Below are positions 51,817 through 60,969 of a DNA stretch of 64,000 nucleotides, in pieces (position 1 is the stretch's first letter; each line of letters opens with the position of its first letter). The stretch is from Crocinitomix sp. (GTDB lineage Bacteria > Bacteroidota > Bacteroidia > Flavobacteriales_D > Crocinitomicaceae): positions 1 to 64,000 of the forward strand of contig WTCE01000100.1 of NCBI GenBank assembly GCA_013138735.1. Reading direction: 5' to 3'. Under the pieces are notes generated by a model. It did not search any database, was not told the origin of the DNA, and saw nothing but the letters and a program-made list of their open reading frames with translations. The translations under genes were made by a program, and so were the position numbers.

Positions 51817-52488
51817 ATGAAGCAGAAATTTTTAATACTCCTTTTAGCACTTGCAGCTGTAGTTTGCCGTGCACAAGATCTCGCTAGTGCTAGTGTACTA
51901 GTTACCAATTTTAGTGATGCTCCAATTTCAGGTGCACAAATTCAATTTTTCGATACCAAAAATAATGTCACAATCTCAGGTGTTTCAGACGGTGCAGGTA
52001 AGTTTATAGTTGATCTACCAGCCGGGTGGTATAACATCCGCTTAAAAAGTGTGGGGATGTCGAAGGATTATTCGGCTATTGAAATTCCGACACTTGGACC
52101 AAATGAAGTCTACAATAACATCAATATTATTATTCAGTATGAAGAGGCATCTTCCTTTACGCTGAGTAATTTACATTTTGAAACCAATAAATCAATCATA
52201 AAAAAGGCCTCTTTTGATGAGCTAGATGAATTGGTGAATTATTTAAAATTAAAGCCAGAACTTAAGATAGAAGTTGGGGGACATACCGATAGTGAAGGAT
52301 CTGAAACTTCGAATCTTTCTTTGTCAGATGCTCGCGCAAAAGCTGTGAAACAATACCTTATTAGTAAGGGAATTAAAGCGGATAGAATTGTAGCGAAGGG
52401 TTATGGTGAAGCAAAACCAATTGCTGAGAACGATTCTGAAAATGGGCGTGCATTAAATCGGCGAACTGAGATTCAAATTATAGAATAA
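51817..52488 (+). CDS. OmpA-family peptidoglycan-binding protein
   Basis: 223 aa; LKIEVGGHTDSEGSETSNLSLSDARAKAVKQYLISKGIKADRIVAKGYGEAKPIAEN. Confidence 0.9.
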   Translation: MKQKFLILLLALAAVVCRAQDLASASVLVTNFSDAPISGAQIQFFDTKNNVTISGVSDGAGKFIVDLPAGWYNIRLKSVGMSKDYSAIEIPTLGPNEVYNNINIIIQYEEASSFTLSNLHFETNKSIIKKASFDELDELVNYLKLKPELKIEVGGHTDSEGSETSNLSLSDARAKAVKQYLISKGIKADRIVAKGYGEAKPIAENDSENGRALNRRTEIQIIE

Positions 52489-52693
52489 TAATGCGTGGTT
52501 ACACTTTTGAAGACTTTTCAAAAGATCGAATCAGTTGGCTGACGGATCGAAATTGAAGCTGTCAACAAAAGGTAATGTCGAATTAAGATTAACGAATGTT
52601 GAATAAAGAAGTGAAAATTCACTTCGTCATTCGTTGATCGAGATTCAGCATTCGAAATTAAAGCTATTGAACAAGGGGAATAATTAGACGCGG

Positions 52694-53347
52694 TTATGCC
52701 TTTAAAGACCGAGCATAAGATCTAACATAGCTGACGATTGCTGAATGCGTAAAAAGCAAAATCAACACGAAAGCATGCGCGGTTAAAAAGCTCCACACAA
52801 ACAAGTTGAAGCCTGTATTATAATACAGACCCAAGCCAAGAGAAAAAACTAAGTTGAAAAGGAGTATGGCAAATCCTAGCACGACTCCTTTCCACTTTCC
52901 TTTTTTCGAAAGTTGAATACCAATGAATAAGAGTAGAATAATTAAGGCGAAATAAGCGATATAGACAATTGTCTTTACGCTAAAGTTAAGCGTACTAAAT
53001 TCTCCCTTTCGCCATAAATCAAAAAGTACGTAAAGCAACTGTAAAGCAAAAATGAGAAGGCCAATTTTTAAGGGCATCAAAGTTCTTTTCAATAATTTTA
53101 TTGGATGCCCGGCCGATTGAATTACATGACGATTATTAAGCATAACCGTAAAACCTTCCGCTTTATTTATGAATTTAAGGAAGATGTTGTCTCCATTAGA
53201 CAAAGAGAATATCTTACCATCTCCAAGCTCTTTATGGCTGCAGAATTCACCAATTGTGGTTCCTTCATAATTAACTCCGCCGCGATTTTTTGGCAATTCA
53301 AGGTTGATGCTTAATTGCTTTTCCGCTACGTCGTAATCGTAATCCAT
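52694..53347 (-). CDS. Hypothetical membrane protein
   Basis: 217 aa with C-terminal TM helices. Confidence 0.6.
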   Translation of the reverse strand: MDYDYDVAEKQLSINLELPKNRGGVNYEGTTIGEFCSHKELGDGKIFSLSNGDNIFLKFINKAEGFTVMLNNRHVIQSAGHPIKLLKRTLMPLKIGLLIFALQLLYVLFDLWRKGEFSTLNFSVKTIVYIAYFALIILLLFIGIQLSKKGKWKGVVLGFAILLFNLVFSLGLGLYYNTGFNLFVWSFLTAHAFVLILLFTHSAIVSYVRSYARSLKA

Positions 53348-53435
53348 ATTTTAAACAGTATTCTAGGTATAAGAATGAATGTCGTTTACTGCTAAATATC
53401 CTTACGTAAATTGTAAAAGAATTGAATTAAAACAA

Positions 53436-53485
53436 AAAAGTCCTGATGCACATTGAGGTTCTCAAAATGCGCGTCAGGACTTTTA
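53436..53485 (-). terminator. Intrinsic terminator downstream of pdhC with the conserved loop
   Basis: AAAAAGTCCTGATGCACATTGAGGTTCTCAAAATGCGCGTCAGGACTTTT. Confidence 0.85.
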
Positions 53486-53508
53486 AATAATATTTTTTTA
53501 AAACTGTT

Positions 53509-54765
53509 TTACACAATCATCTTAACAGGATTCTCTAAAAATGCTTTTAAATCTTTTAAGAACGCAGATCCAACTGCCCCATCTACAACTCTATGGTCGC
53601 ATGACAAGCTTAATTTCATGATGTTTCCAGGAACAATTTCTCCGTTTTTAACAACTGGAGTTGCTTTAATTTGACCAACAGATAGAATACAACCATTGGG
53701 AGGATTAATAATTGAAGTAAAATCTTCAATACCGAACATTCCAAGGTTTGAAATAGCGAAAGTTCCGCCTTGCATTTCCTCAGGTTGTAGTTTTTTATCA
53801 CGTGCTCTTGCAGCCAAGTCTTTAATTTCGTGACCAATTTGCTCAAAGCCTTTCGTGTCCGTGAATTTAACCACCGGCACTAATAAACCTTCATCAACTG
53901 CAACCGCTACACCAATATGAATATGATCATTATAACGAATCGCGTCACCAATCCAGTCAGCATTTACTTTCGGATTCTTTCTTAAAGCCGCCGCAGATGC
54001 TTTAACAATCATGTCATTGAATGAGATTTTAACACCTTCATCCGCATTAATTGCTTTTCTAGCAACAATTGCATTGTCCATATCCACTTCCATTTTTAAA
54101 TAGAAATGTGGAGCAGAAAATTTAGAAGCTGTTAATGTACGTGCAATTGCTTTTCTCATTTGAGAAAGAGGCACATCTGTATATGATTCTGTTCCAATAG
54201 CTGCTGCATAGCTATTAGCGCTTGCTGCTATTGGGGTATAATTTTCAATATCAGCTTTTACAATTCGGTTGTTTTCACCAGTACCATGAACAGTCGCTAA
54301 GTTAATTCCTTTCTCATCTGCCATTTTTCGGGCGAGGGGAGAAGCAAAAATTCTAACGTTTGAATTGGCTGCTGGCGTTGCAGCAACTGGTGTACTTGCA
54401 GCTACGGGAGCCGCAGCTGGAGTTGGTGCTGATTCAGTTTTAGTAGCTGGCGTTGCCGCCTTTTCTTCCTCAGCTGGAGCAGCATTAGTACTTGTGTCTG
54501 CTGCAATTATTGCGTCAACGTCATCACCTTTTTCGCCAATAATGGCTAAAATATCGTTTATTGGAGCAGCAGCACCTTTTTCAACCCCTATATACAGTAA
54601 AACACCATCATAGAAAGATTCAAATTCCATGGTAGCTTTGTCCGTTTCAATCTCAGCGATTAATTCACCTTCTTCAACAGTATCACCTATTTTTTTATGC
54701 CATTCAGCAACAACCCCTTCGGTCATTGTATCTGATAATTTCGGCATTCTTACGATTTCGGCCAT
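53509..54765 (-). CDS. pdhC: Dihydrolipoamide acetyltransferase (PDH E2)
   Basis: 418 aa; lipoyl ETDKATMEFES, Ala/Pro linker, catalytic LSCDHRVVDGAVGSAFL. Confidence 0.95.
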   Translation of the reverse strand: MAEIVRMPKLSDTMTEGVVAEWHKKIGDTVEEGELIAEIETDKATMEFESFYDGVLLYIGVEKGAAAPINDILAIIGEKGDDVDAIIAADTSTNAAPAEEEKAATPATKTESAPTPAAAPVAASTPVAATPAANSNVRIFASPLARKMADEKGINLATVHGTGENNRIVKADIENYTPIAASANSYAAAIGTESYTDVPLSQMRKAIARTLTASKFSAPHFYLKMEVDMDNAIVARKAINADEGVKISFNDMIVKASAAALRKNPKVNADWIGDAIRYNDHIHIGVAVAVDEGLLVPVVKFTDTKGFEQIGHEIKDLAARARDKKLQPEEMQGGTFAISNLGMFGIEDFTSIINPPNGCILSVGQIKATPVVKNGEIVPGNIMKLSLSCDHRVVDGAVGSAFLKDLKAFLENPVKMIV

Positions 54766-54830
54766 TTTATAATTTCGTTTGTGTTTTATTAATTTATTTC
54801 AGATGAATGATCACCTAAAACAGACCAAAT

Positions 54831-55886
54831 TTATGCTAAATATTCTTTGATGTAAGGATAGTCAGCTTGATTATAAACATCTTTGTATAGTTCATCTGCT
54901 GTTGGTAATGGAGAATCCTCAGCGAACTTAATCGATTCGGCAACTTCATTTTTTACCCAAGCATCAATCTCTGCAATTTCCTTTGCAGTTAAAAATTTGT
55001 TCGTTTTAATCTCACTTAAAATATGTTCAATTGGATCTTTCGATTGCCATTCAGCAACCTCATCCTTTGTTCTATATTTTTGTGGATCAGACATTGAATG
55101 TCCTTTATAACGATAAGTACGAATATCCAATAAAGTGGGTCCGTCTCCTCGTCTTGCGCGAGCAGCTGCTTCTTCAATCGCTTCATGTACACTTTCAGGT
55201 CGCATACCATCTACAATAAACGAAGGCATTTCATACGACAAGCCCATTTTAGACATGTCAGTAACATTCGTTGTGCGTTCAACAGATGTTCCCATGGCGT
55301 AGTTATTATTTTCAATAATAAAAATGCATGGTAATTTCCATACCATGGCCATATTGAAAGTTTCATGCAATGCACCTTGTCGCGCAGCGCCATCACCAAA
55401 TGAACAGAAAGCAACATTATTTGTTCCTCTATATTTTTCAGCAAAAGCTAATCCTGCTCCCATTGGAATTTGTGCTCCAACAATACCATGTCCACCGTAA
55501 AAACCTTTATCAGTATCAAAAAAGTGCATAGAACCACCTTTACCTTTTGAACAACCAGTGCTTTTTCCGTATAGCTCGGCTGCTAAAATGCGTGGGTCTG
55601 TGCCCAAAGCCATAGGATGACCATGATCACGATATGCAGTAATGTGTTTATCTCCTTCAATTGCCGCTGAGGCAGTTCCTACCGCAATAGCCTCTTGTCC
55701 AATATAGACATGCAAAAATCCACCGAATTTTTGTTGAATATATAACTGAGAAATTTTCTCTTCGAATTTACGTATCAATAGCATGTCTTTGTACCATTTT
55801 ACATAAGTCTCTTTCGAGAATTTTGTTCCACCAGTTTTTCGGGTAGATTTTGTCGCTTTTTTAGTAGTAGCAGTCTTTGATGCCAT
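54831..55886 (-). CDS. pdhA: Pyruvate dehydrogenase E1 alpha
   Basis: GFLHVYIGQEAIAVG, GDGAARQGALHETFNMA, RYKGHSMSDPQKYRTKDE; internal Met (MASKTATTKK) at 55886 preferred over 55964. Confidence 0.95.
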   Translation of the reverse strand: MASKTATTKKATKSTRKTGGTKFSKETYVKWYKDMLLIRKFEEKISQLYIQQKFGGFLHVYIGQEAIAVGTASAAIEGDKHITAYRDHGHPMALGTDPRILAAELYGKSTGCSKGKGGSMHFFDTDKGFYGGHGIVGAQIPMGAGLAFAEKYRGTNNVAFCSFGDGAARQGALHETFNMAMVWKLPCIFIIENNNYAMGTSVERTTNVTDMSKMGLSYEMPSFIVDGMRPESVHEAIEEAAARARRGDGPTLLDIRTYRYKGHSMSDPQKYRTKDEVAEWQSKDPIEHILSEIKTNKFLTAKEIAEIDAWVKNEVAESIKFAEDSPLPTADELYKDVYNQADYPYIKEYLA

Positions 55887-56366
55887 ATTGCCCGTTTTAG
55901 CTTTAATGAAAGACAAATATAAATTTTTATTTGCAACCTGAGTTCGCTTATTCCAAATTTCCACAGAAGTCTTGAAAATGGTGAGATTCTGATAGGGAAA
56001 ACAGTGTGCTAAAGGGTTGATTTGAGGTTTTTTCTGCCTAAAGATTGCCGTTTACAAGACGTTCCGGAGGATTGATTTCATTTGCCTTATACGTCGTTAT
56101 TGTTTCTCGAAGTATAAATAGTCTATCAAACCAATGCCTTATCTAAGACAATTGAAATCAACTGTGAGCGTTTGGAATAAGCGAACTCAGTTTCATAATT
56201 AATCGGAACTTTTTATCGGATGAATTTGATCCCTAAATAGATCGTCCTTTTTTCTTTACATCACAATGACAATTAGTCCAGTCGAGTTTTGATCGCGGCG
56301 TAAAGAAAAATAGAAGTAAATTTAAATAATTATTAGACTGTAACGTTTTAGATAATTGTATTATAT

Positions 56367-57107
56367 ATGGAGAAATCAGCCCCTATGAACCGCTTACTTT
56401 TATTGCTTATTCTAAGTGTTTTAGCTCCGTCCTTATTTGGACAGAAAATATCGAACGTTGATTTTGACGCGATTAAAATCGAGATTAGCGATTCTAGTTC
56501 AATTTATTATTACCCTTCATTGGTCAAACGTTTTCAAAAGCAAGACACAACCTTAAGTAATGTTGCATTCAACTATTTATATTACGGCAATGTCTTTCAA
56601 GAAAACTACTATCCTTATGGGGCCACAGACCAACAAAGACTTTTTGTAGAAGCTTATAAAAAGAATGATTCATTTGCGAAAACGGAGGAGTTAGGTTTGG
56701 CAGTTTTAAATGAAAACCCAGTCAATTTGGATGTGTTACTAAAGATGGTGTTTTTATATAATAGAGAGAAAGATGTAGGGAAAGCCACAATTTTTGCAAA
56801 GCTCTATGTCTCATTTTTAGAAGTTATTTATGCAAGCGGAACGGGAGAGGATTGTAATAATGGATTTGTCGTGATTTCGGTAGATGATGAATACCGTATC
56901 ACGGGAGATTTGGGTTTGACAGTGGTAAGACAAGCTTTGGTTGGCTCATGCGATCAACTTGTGTTTTCGAGAAAGGGACAAAAATGGAAGAGCCGGATTA
57001 AAGGTTTGTTTTTTAACGTAAAAATGCCATTAAGTTATTTAGCCAAATCTTTCCAGCATTCTGATGATCCTTTACCAGATAAAAATCCAGATGAAGACGA
57101 AGATTAG
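56367..57107 (+). CDS. DUF4919-like secreted protein
   Basis: 246 aa; signal peptide MNRLLLLLILSVLAPSLFGQ; YYYPSLVKRFQKQDTTLSNVAFNYLYYG. Confidence 0.7.
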   Translation: MEKSAPMNRLLLLLILSVLAPSLFGQKISNVDFDAIKIEISDSSSIYYYPSLVKRFQKQDTTLSNVAFNYLYYGNVFQENYYPYGATDQQRLFVEAYKKNDSFAKTEELGLAVLNENPVNLDVLLKMVFLYNREKDVGKATIFAKLYVSFLEVIYASGTGEDCNNGFVVISVDDEYRITGDLGLTVVRQALVGSCDQLVFSRKGQKWKSRIKGLFFNVKMPLSYLAKSFQHSDDPLPDKNPDEDED

Positions 57108-57577
57108 TCTAAAAAACTACCGTCAAAAGCCCACGGAAGCAAATCTTTGCATGAATTTAAGCTGATTATTGTTCCGTTTTTAGCAACCATTATTAATTGA
57201 ATTGGTTGTTCTTGTCTAATTTCCACTTCAACTAATGTTTGCCTGCAAAGTCCGCAGGGTGGCACAGGCACTTTTAAATCTTTGTCTACATAAACAACCA
57301 ACATTGTAATTTTTTGGTTCGGATAATTTGAAACCGTATGTGATAATAAATTACGTTCGGCACATATCGAAACAGGATAAGAAGCGTTTTCCATATTGGC
57401 GCCTTTAATAATTTCGCCCGTTTCTAATCTTAATCCTGCACCCACATGAAATTTAGAATAAGGCGCATAGGCATTGTCTGCAAATTGAATCGTTTCATCA
57501 ATTAGCGCTTTTAAATCCATGTCTTTGATAGAATCATATGTGAATTCTTGATAAGCTATCGTAATTTTTTTTTGCAT
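57104..57577 (-). CDS. cdd: Cytidine deaminase
   Basis: 157 aa; AYAPYSKFHVGAGL, CAERNLL, PVPPCGLCRQTLVE. Confidence 0.95.
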   Translation of the reverse strand: MQKKITIAYQEFTYDSIKDMDLKALIDETIQFADNAYAPYSKFHVGAGLRLETGEIIKGANMENASYPVSICAERNLLSHTVSNYPNQKITMLVVYVDKDLKVPVPPCGLCRQTLVEVEIRQEQPIQLIMVAKNGTIISLNSCKDLLPWAFDGSFLD

Positions 57578-57766
57578 AAATAGGGTTTAGCCATAAGCCA
57601 TTTAGTCGCGTTTTATAACCGTTTTGATGGATCAAGGAAGAATAAATGTACACATTCTGTAGAATATGTCTGACTTATTTATTCTTAAGCGTTAAACCTT
57701 TTGTTTAAGAGGTAGTCCTATGAATCTATATTTAATGTAAGCTTAACATTAAAAAATAACTTATTT

Positions 57767-58528
57767 TTGCAGCCAATGACAAAACCTTTGCCACAAGATA
57801 TTAGCTTATTGAATGATTTTGATCCTATCACATTGCAAGAGATGGATGGGGTGAAGTTAATGAATCGGACGGATACGAAATTTGTCTTTAAGCGTGAGGC
57901 ACTCAATGGTTTTTTAGATATTTTAAAGGATGAATATCGGGTTTTAAATATTAAAGACAATTTAATATCCTCTTATAAAACACTTTATTTCGATACACCA
58001 GAGTTTCAGTTTTTTGCGGACCATCACAACGGCAAAGGCAATCGATTCAAAGTTAGAATGCGAAGCTATGTTGAATCGAATTTGTTCTTTTTAGAAATTA
58101 AGAATAAGTATAAAGGAAGAACGGCTAAGAGCAGAATTAAAGTTCCAGATTTTGAATTGGAATTAAAAAATAAATCAAACAATTATATTGCAGAAGTGAT
58201 TGGTGAACCAATTCATTTGGATGCGAAACTTTGGAATAATTTTAATCGTATCACACTTGTAAACAACAAAGAAAAGGAACGTTTAACCTTAGATTTGGAT
58301 TTGTCTTTTGATTGGGACGGTACTAAAATTAACTACGAACATGTTGTTATTGCTGAGTTGAAACAAGAAAATGTAGATCGTTCAAGTCTTTTTTATAGTA
58401 TAATGAAAAAGAACGGAATCCGACCAAACGGAATGAGTAAATATTGTGTTGGTACGGTTGCATTATATCCGGAACTGAAGTACAATAATTTTAAAGAAAA
58501 AATACTTTTAATAGATAAATTAATATAA
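57767..58528 (+). CDS. VTC-like polyphosphate polymerase domain protein
   Basis: 253 aa; MNRTDTKFVFKREAL, KTLYFDTPEFQFFADHHNGKGNRFKVRMRSY, FFLEIKNKYKGRTAKSRIKV. Confidence 0.85.
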   Translation: MQPMTKPLPQDISLLNDFDPITLQEMDGVKLMNRTDTKFVFKREALNGFLDILKDEYRVLNIKDNLISSYKTLYFDTPEFQFFADHHNGKGNRFKVRMRSYVESNLFFLEIKNKYKGRTAKSRIKVPDFELELKNKSNNYIAEVIGEPIHLDAKLWNNFNRITLVNNKEKERLTLDLDLSFDWDGTKINYEHVVIAELKQENVDRSSLFYSIMKKNGIRPNGMSKYCVGTVALYPELKYNNFKEKILLIDKLI

Positions 58529-58529
58529 T

Positions 58530-59162
58530 ATGGAATCACCAACACCAGATGAAATTGAGTTTTTAGGAATGAAATTAATGGATAACGACTTTTGGAAGTT
58601 GTTGTTCAAGTTTGCTTTCAATTTGTTCTTTCTTACTGCAATTGTTAGATACGTCTATTATAAAAAAACGCCGCGAAAAAATTATTTGTTTACGTTTTTC
58701 ATGATCTCAATCATCTCTTTTTTCATCTGCTTTGCTTTGAAAAAATTTGAAATGGGAGTAGGAATGGGACTTGGTTTATTTGCCATTTTTGGGATTATTC
58801 GCTATCGAACAAACCCCATGCGAATTCGTGAAATGACCTATCTTTTTTTGGTAATCGGATTATCTGTAGTAAATGCCCTTTCGGGTAATTTGAGTGTCAT
58901 TGAAATGGTCTTCATAAATGGGATTGTATGGCTCATTGTTTATTTAATGGAGAATTGGTTGCTTCAAAGTAATGAAGATGACAAGACTATTATTTACGAA
59001 AAAATTGAGAATATTAAACCAGCACGTTATACTGAGCTAGTAGCTGATTTAGAAGAAAGAACTGGTATGTCAATAATTCGAGCAGAAGTAGGAAAGGTTG
59101 ACTTTTTAAAAGATACCGCTGAGATCAAAATTTATTTTGAAGAAGATTTGTCGAAACTATAG
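58530..59162 (+). CDS. DUF4956 membrane protein
   Basis: 210 aa; MGVGMGLGLFAIFGIIRYRTNPMRIREMTYLFLVIGLSVVNAL; adjacent to a VTC-domain gene as usual. Confidence 0.85.
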   Translation: MESPTPDEIEFLGMKLMDNDFWKLLFKFAFNLFFLTAIVRYVYYKKTPRKNYLFTFFMISIISFFICFALKKFEMGVGMGLGLFAIFGIIRYRTNPMRIREMTYLFLVIGLSVVNALSGNLSVIEMVFINGIVWLIVYLMENWLLQSNEDDKTIIYEKIENIKPARYTELVADLEERTGMSIIRAEVGKVDFLKDTAEIKIYFEEDLSKL

Positions 59163-59180
59163 ATTCTGCCTAATGAACTG

Positions 59181-59234
59181 AAAAGTCCAAACGCACATTG
59201 AGGTTTTCGAAATGTGCGTTTGGACTTTTTTTTT
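59181..59234. terminator. Intrinsic bidirectional terminator with conserved loop CATTGAGGTTTTCGAAATG
   Basis: AAAAGTCCAAACGCACATTGAGGTTTTCGAAATGTGCGTTTGGACTTTTTTTTT. Confidence 0.9.
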
Positions 59235-59243
59235 GCAAAATTC

Positions 59244-60458
59244 TTAAAGAATGATTACCCGCCTTGTTTCATTATTTGCCTTTACCAAGTAAATCCCTGC
59301 GGGTAATGTTAAAGTCGTTAGGTCATCAATTATAGTTTTTAAGTATAACTGACCATCTATTGTATAAATTTCAATCGTTTCTTTGTCACCTTCAAAATCA
59401 ATTGTTACATCTCCTGTAGAAGGGTTAGGGTATATGTTCAGTTTTGACAATTTAAGGGCTTCAATACCTGTGTCATCAACTCCGCCAACGCTAATATCTT
59501 CTTGTCCACAACTTGTTACGGTAAGTGTTGCTATATACTCGCTATCGTCAGGGTATTCGTGAACAGGATGTTCTTCAGTCGAAGTTTCACCATCTCCAAA
59601 TTCCCAAAAATATTCAAAGCCGTGTTCGCTTGTATTGATGAATGTAGCAATTGGCCCATCAAATGAAACCATAAAGCTGGCAATTGGTACAGTATAATCT
59701 ATCGTTAAAGAATCGACTTCATGTAAGACATGATGCGCAACACCTTGCAAAAAATCTGTTTCTTCTACTGTCATTCCATCCGGAACATAGGAATTACCGT
59801 CTACCGAAGTGTCAAAAATAAGCTCGTAAAAATAACAAGCAGAAAGATATACACCGTACATGGACGGATGACTGCCATCACCAACATACAAATCTTCAAA
59901 TGGAACAAGTGGTGCTAAATAGGTGTCAATATGTTGGAATCCAATTCCAATAGGTGCCAATCTTCCACTATGCGTGTCGGCCATATAATCATAGGCTATA
60001 TAAAGGCGTTGATTCATTTTTGTAAATGTATTAATCGAATCCCACATGGGGTCACCATCTCGTCTTCCCCAAGTATTAAAGAATATTGGAACAGCACAAG
60101 GGTTTGCACTACGAATTGAATCAACTAAGATTTCGGCAAAAGGAAAGCACTCTTCATGAACTTGTTCCCAAGGAAAAGAAGGCAATTGGCTTTGTTCTTG
60201 AAGGACCACAAAATCCCAATCATTAGCACTTATTTTAGAAAGTGTGGTTGCATTTACAGAATGCATTTCAAAAATGAATCCACCAGGTGCGTTCTGATCT
60301 TTAATTAGAGTATTGCCATCTGCAGCTGCTAATTCAACAACCATCCCTGTTAAATCATAGGAGTTAGTATAACTATTGCCTATAAAGAGGGCCTTTTTCT
60401 CTATTTGAGCAAACGTGAAATTAGAGAGGATTAAAAGTAAGAGTACTATGCGTTTCAT
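59244..60458 (-). CDS. SGNH/GDSL-like (DUF4886-like) secreted protein with PKD and T9SS sorting domains
   Basis: 404 aa; KALFIGNSYTNSYDL, PKD-like FEYFWEFGDGETSTEEHPVHEYPDD, C-terminal LNIYPNPSTGDVTIDF...GIYLVKANNETRRVIIL. Confidence 0.85.
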   Translation of the reverse strand: MKRIVLLLLILSNFTFAQIEKKALFIGNSYTNSYDLTGMVVELAAADGNTLIKDQNAPGGFIFEMHSVNATTLSKISANDWDFVVLQEQSQLPSFPWEQVHEECFPFAEILVDSIRSANPCAVPIFFNTWGRRDGDPMWDSINTFTKMNQRLYIAYDYMADTHSGRLAPIGIGFQHIDTYLAPLVPFEDLYVGDGSHPSMYGVYLSACYFYELIFDTSVDGNSYVPDGMTVEETDFLQGVAHHVLHEVDSLTIDYTVPIASFMVSFDGPIATFINTSEHGFEYFWEFGDGETSTEEHPVHEYPDDSEYIATLTVTSCGQEDISVGGVDDTGIEALKLSKLNIYPNPSTGDVTIDFEGDKETIEIYTIDGQLYLKTIIDDLTTLTLPAGIYLVKANNETRRVIIL

Positions 60459-60572
60459 TTCAATATTTTTTGATTAAGATGAATGTTTCAGTACAAAGGT
60501 TGCTCTTATTTAAATGAATGAAGTAGTTATGTCTCGTTCATATTGGAAACCCAATTCCTTAGAAATCCCGTC

Positions 60573-60944
60573 TTAATCTGCCAATCGAGCAGAAATAGTT
60601 ACTCTTCCTTGGTGAAAGGTTGGATATCCATTGCCCTTTTCAAATTTTAGTTGAGTTAAAATCAAATTCTTTGCGCGATAAGCGTAAATCGTACTTCTTA
60701 TCGTAGATTCTATCTTGTTATGCATACAAGAAGTAACATTTCCTTTCACATCTACAGCAATATCAAAAACCAAAATTCCAGTAGCGTTCATTTCCATAGA
60801 AAAAGAAATTTCTTGGATTACTTTCCGCCCATCTAGCGCAATTTTTCCACTGACTTGGGCGCTGCCAAATAAGGTTGTGAAAAACAGAATGAGGATCAAT
60901 AGGTATTTCATTTTAAACATTTTTTTAAAGATACAAAAAATCAA
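60573..60944 (-). CDS. Hypothetical secreted protein
   Basis: 123 aa; MKYLLILILFFTTLFGSAQ signal peptide (internal Met preferred). Confidence 0.6.
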   Translation of the reverse strand: MIFCIFKKMFKMKYLLILILFFTTLFGSAQVSGKIALDGRKVIQEISFSMEMNATGILVFDIAVDVKGNVTSCMHNKIESTIRSTIYAYRAKNLILTQLKFEKGNGYPTFHQGRVTISARLAD

Positions 60945-60969
60945 ATTTACACGATTACTTATGGCCGAA

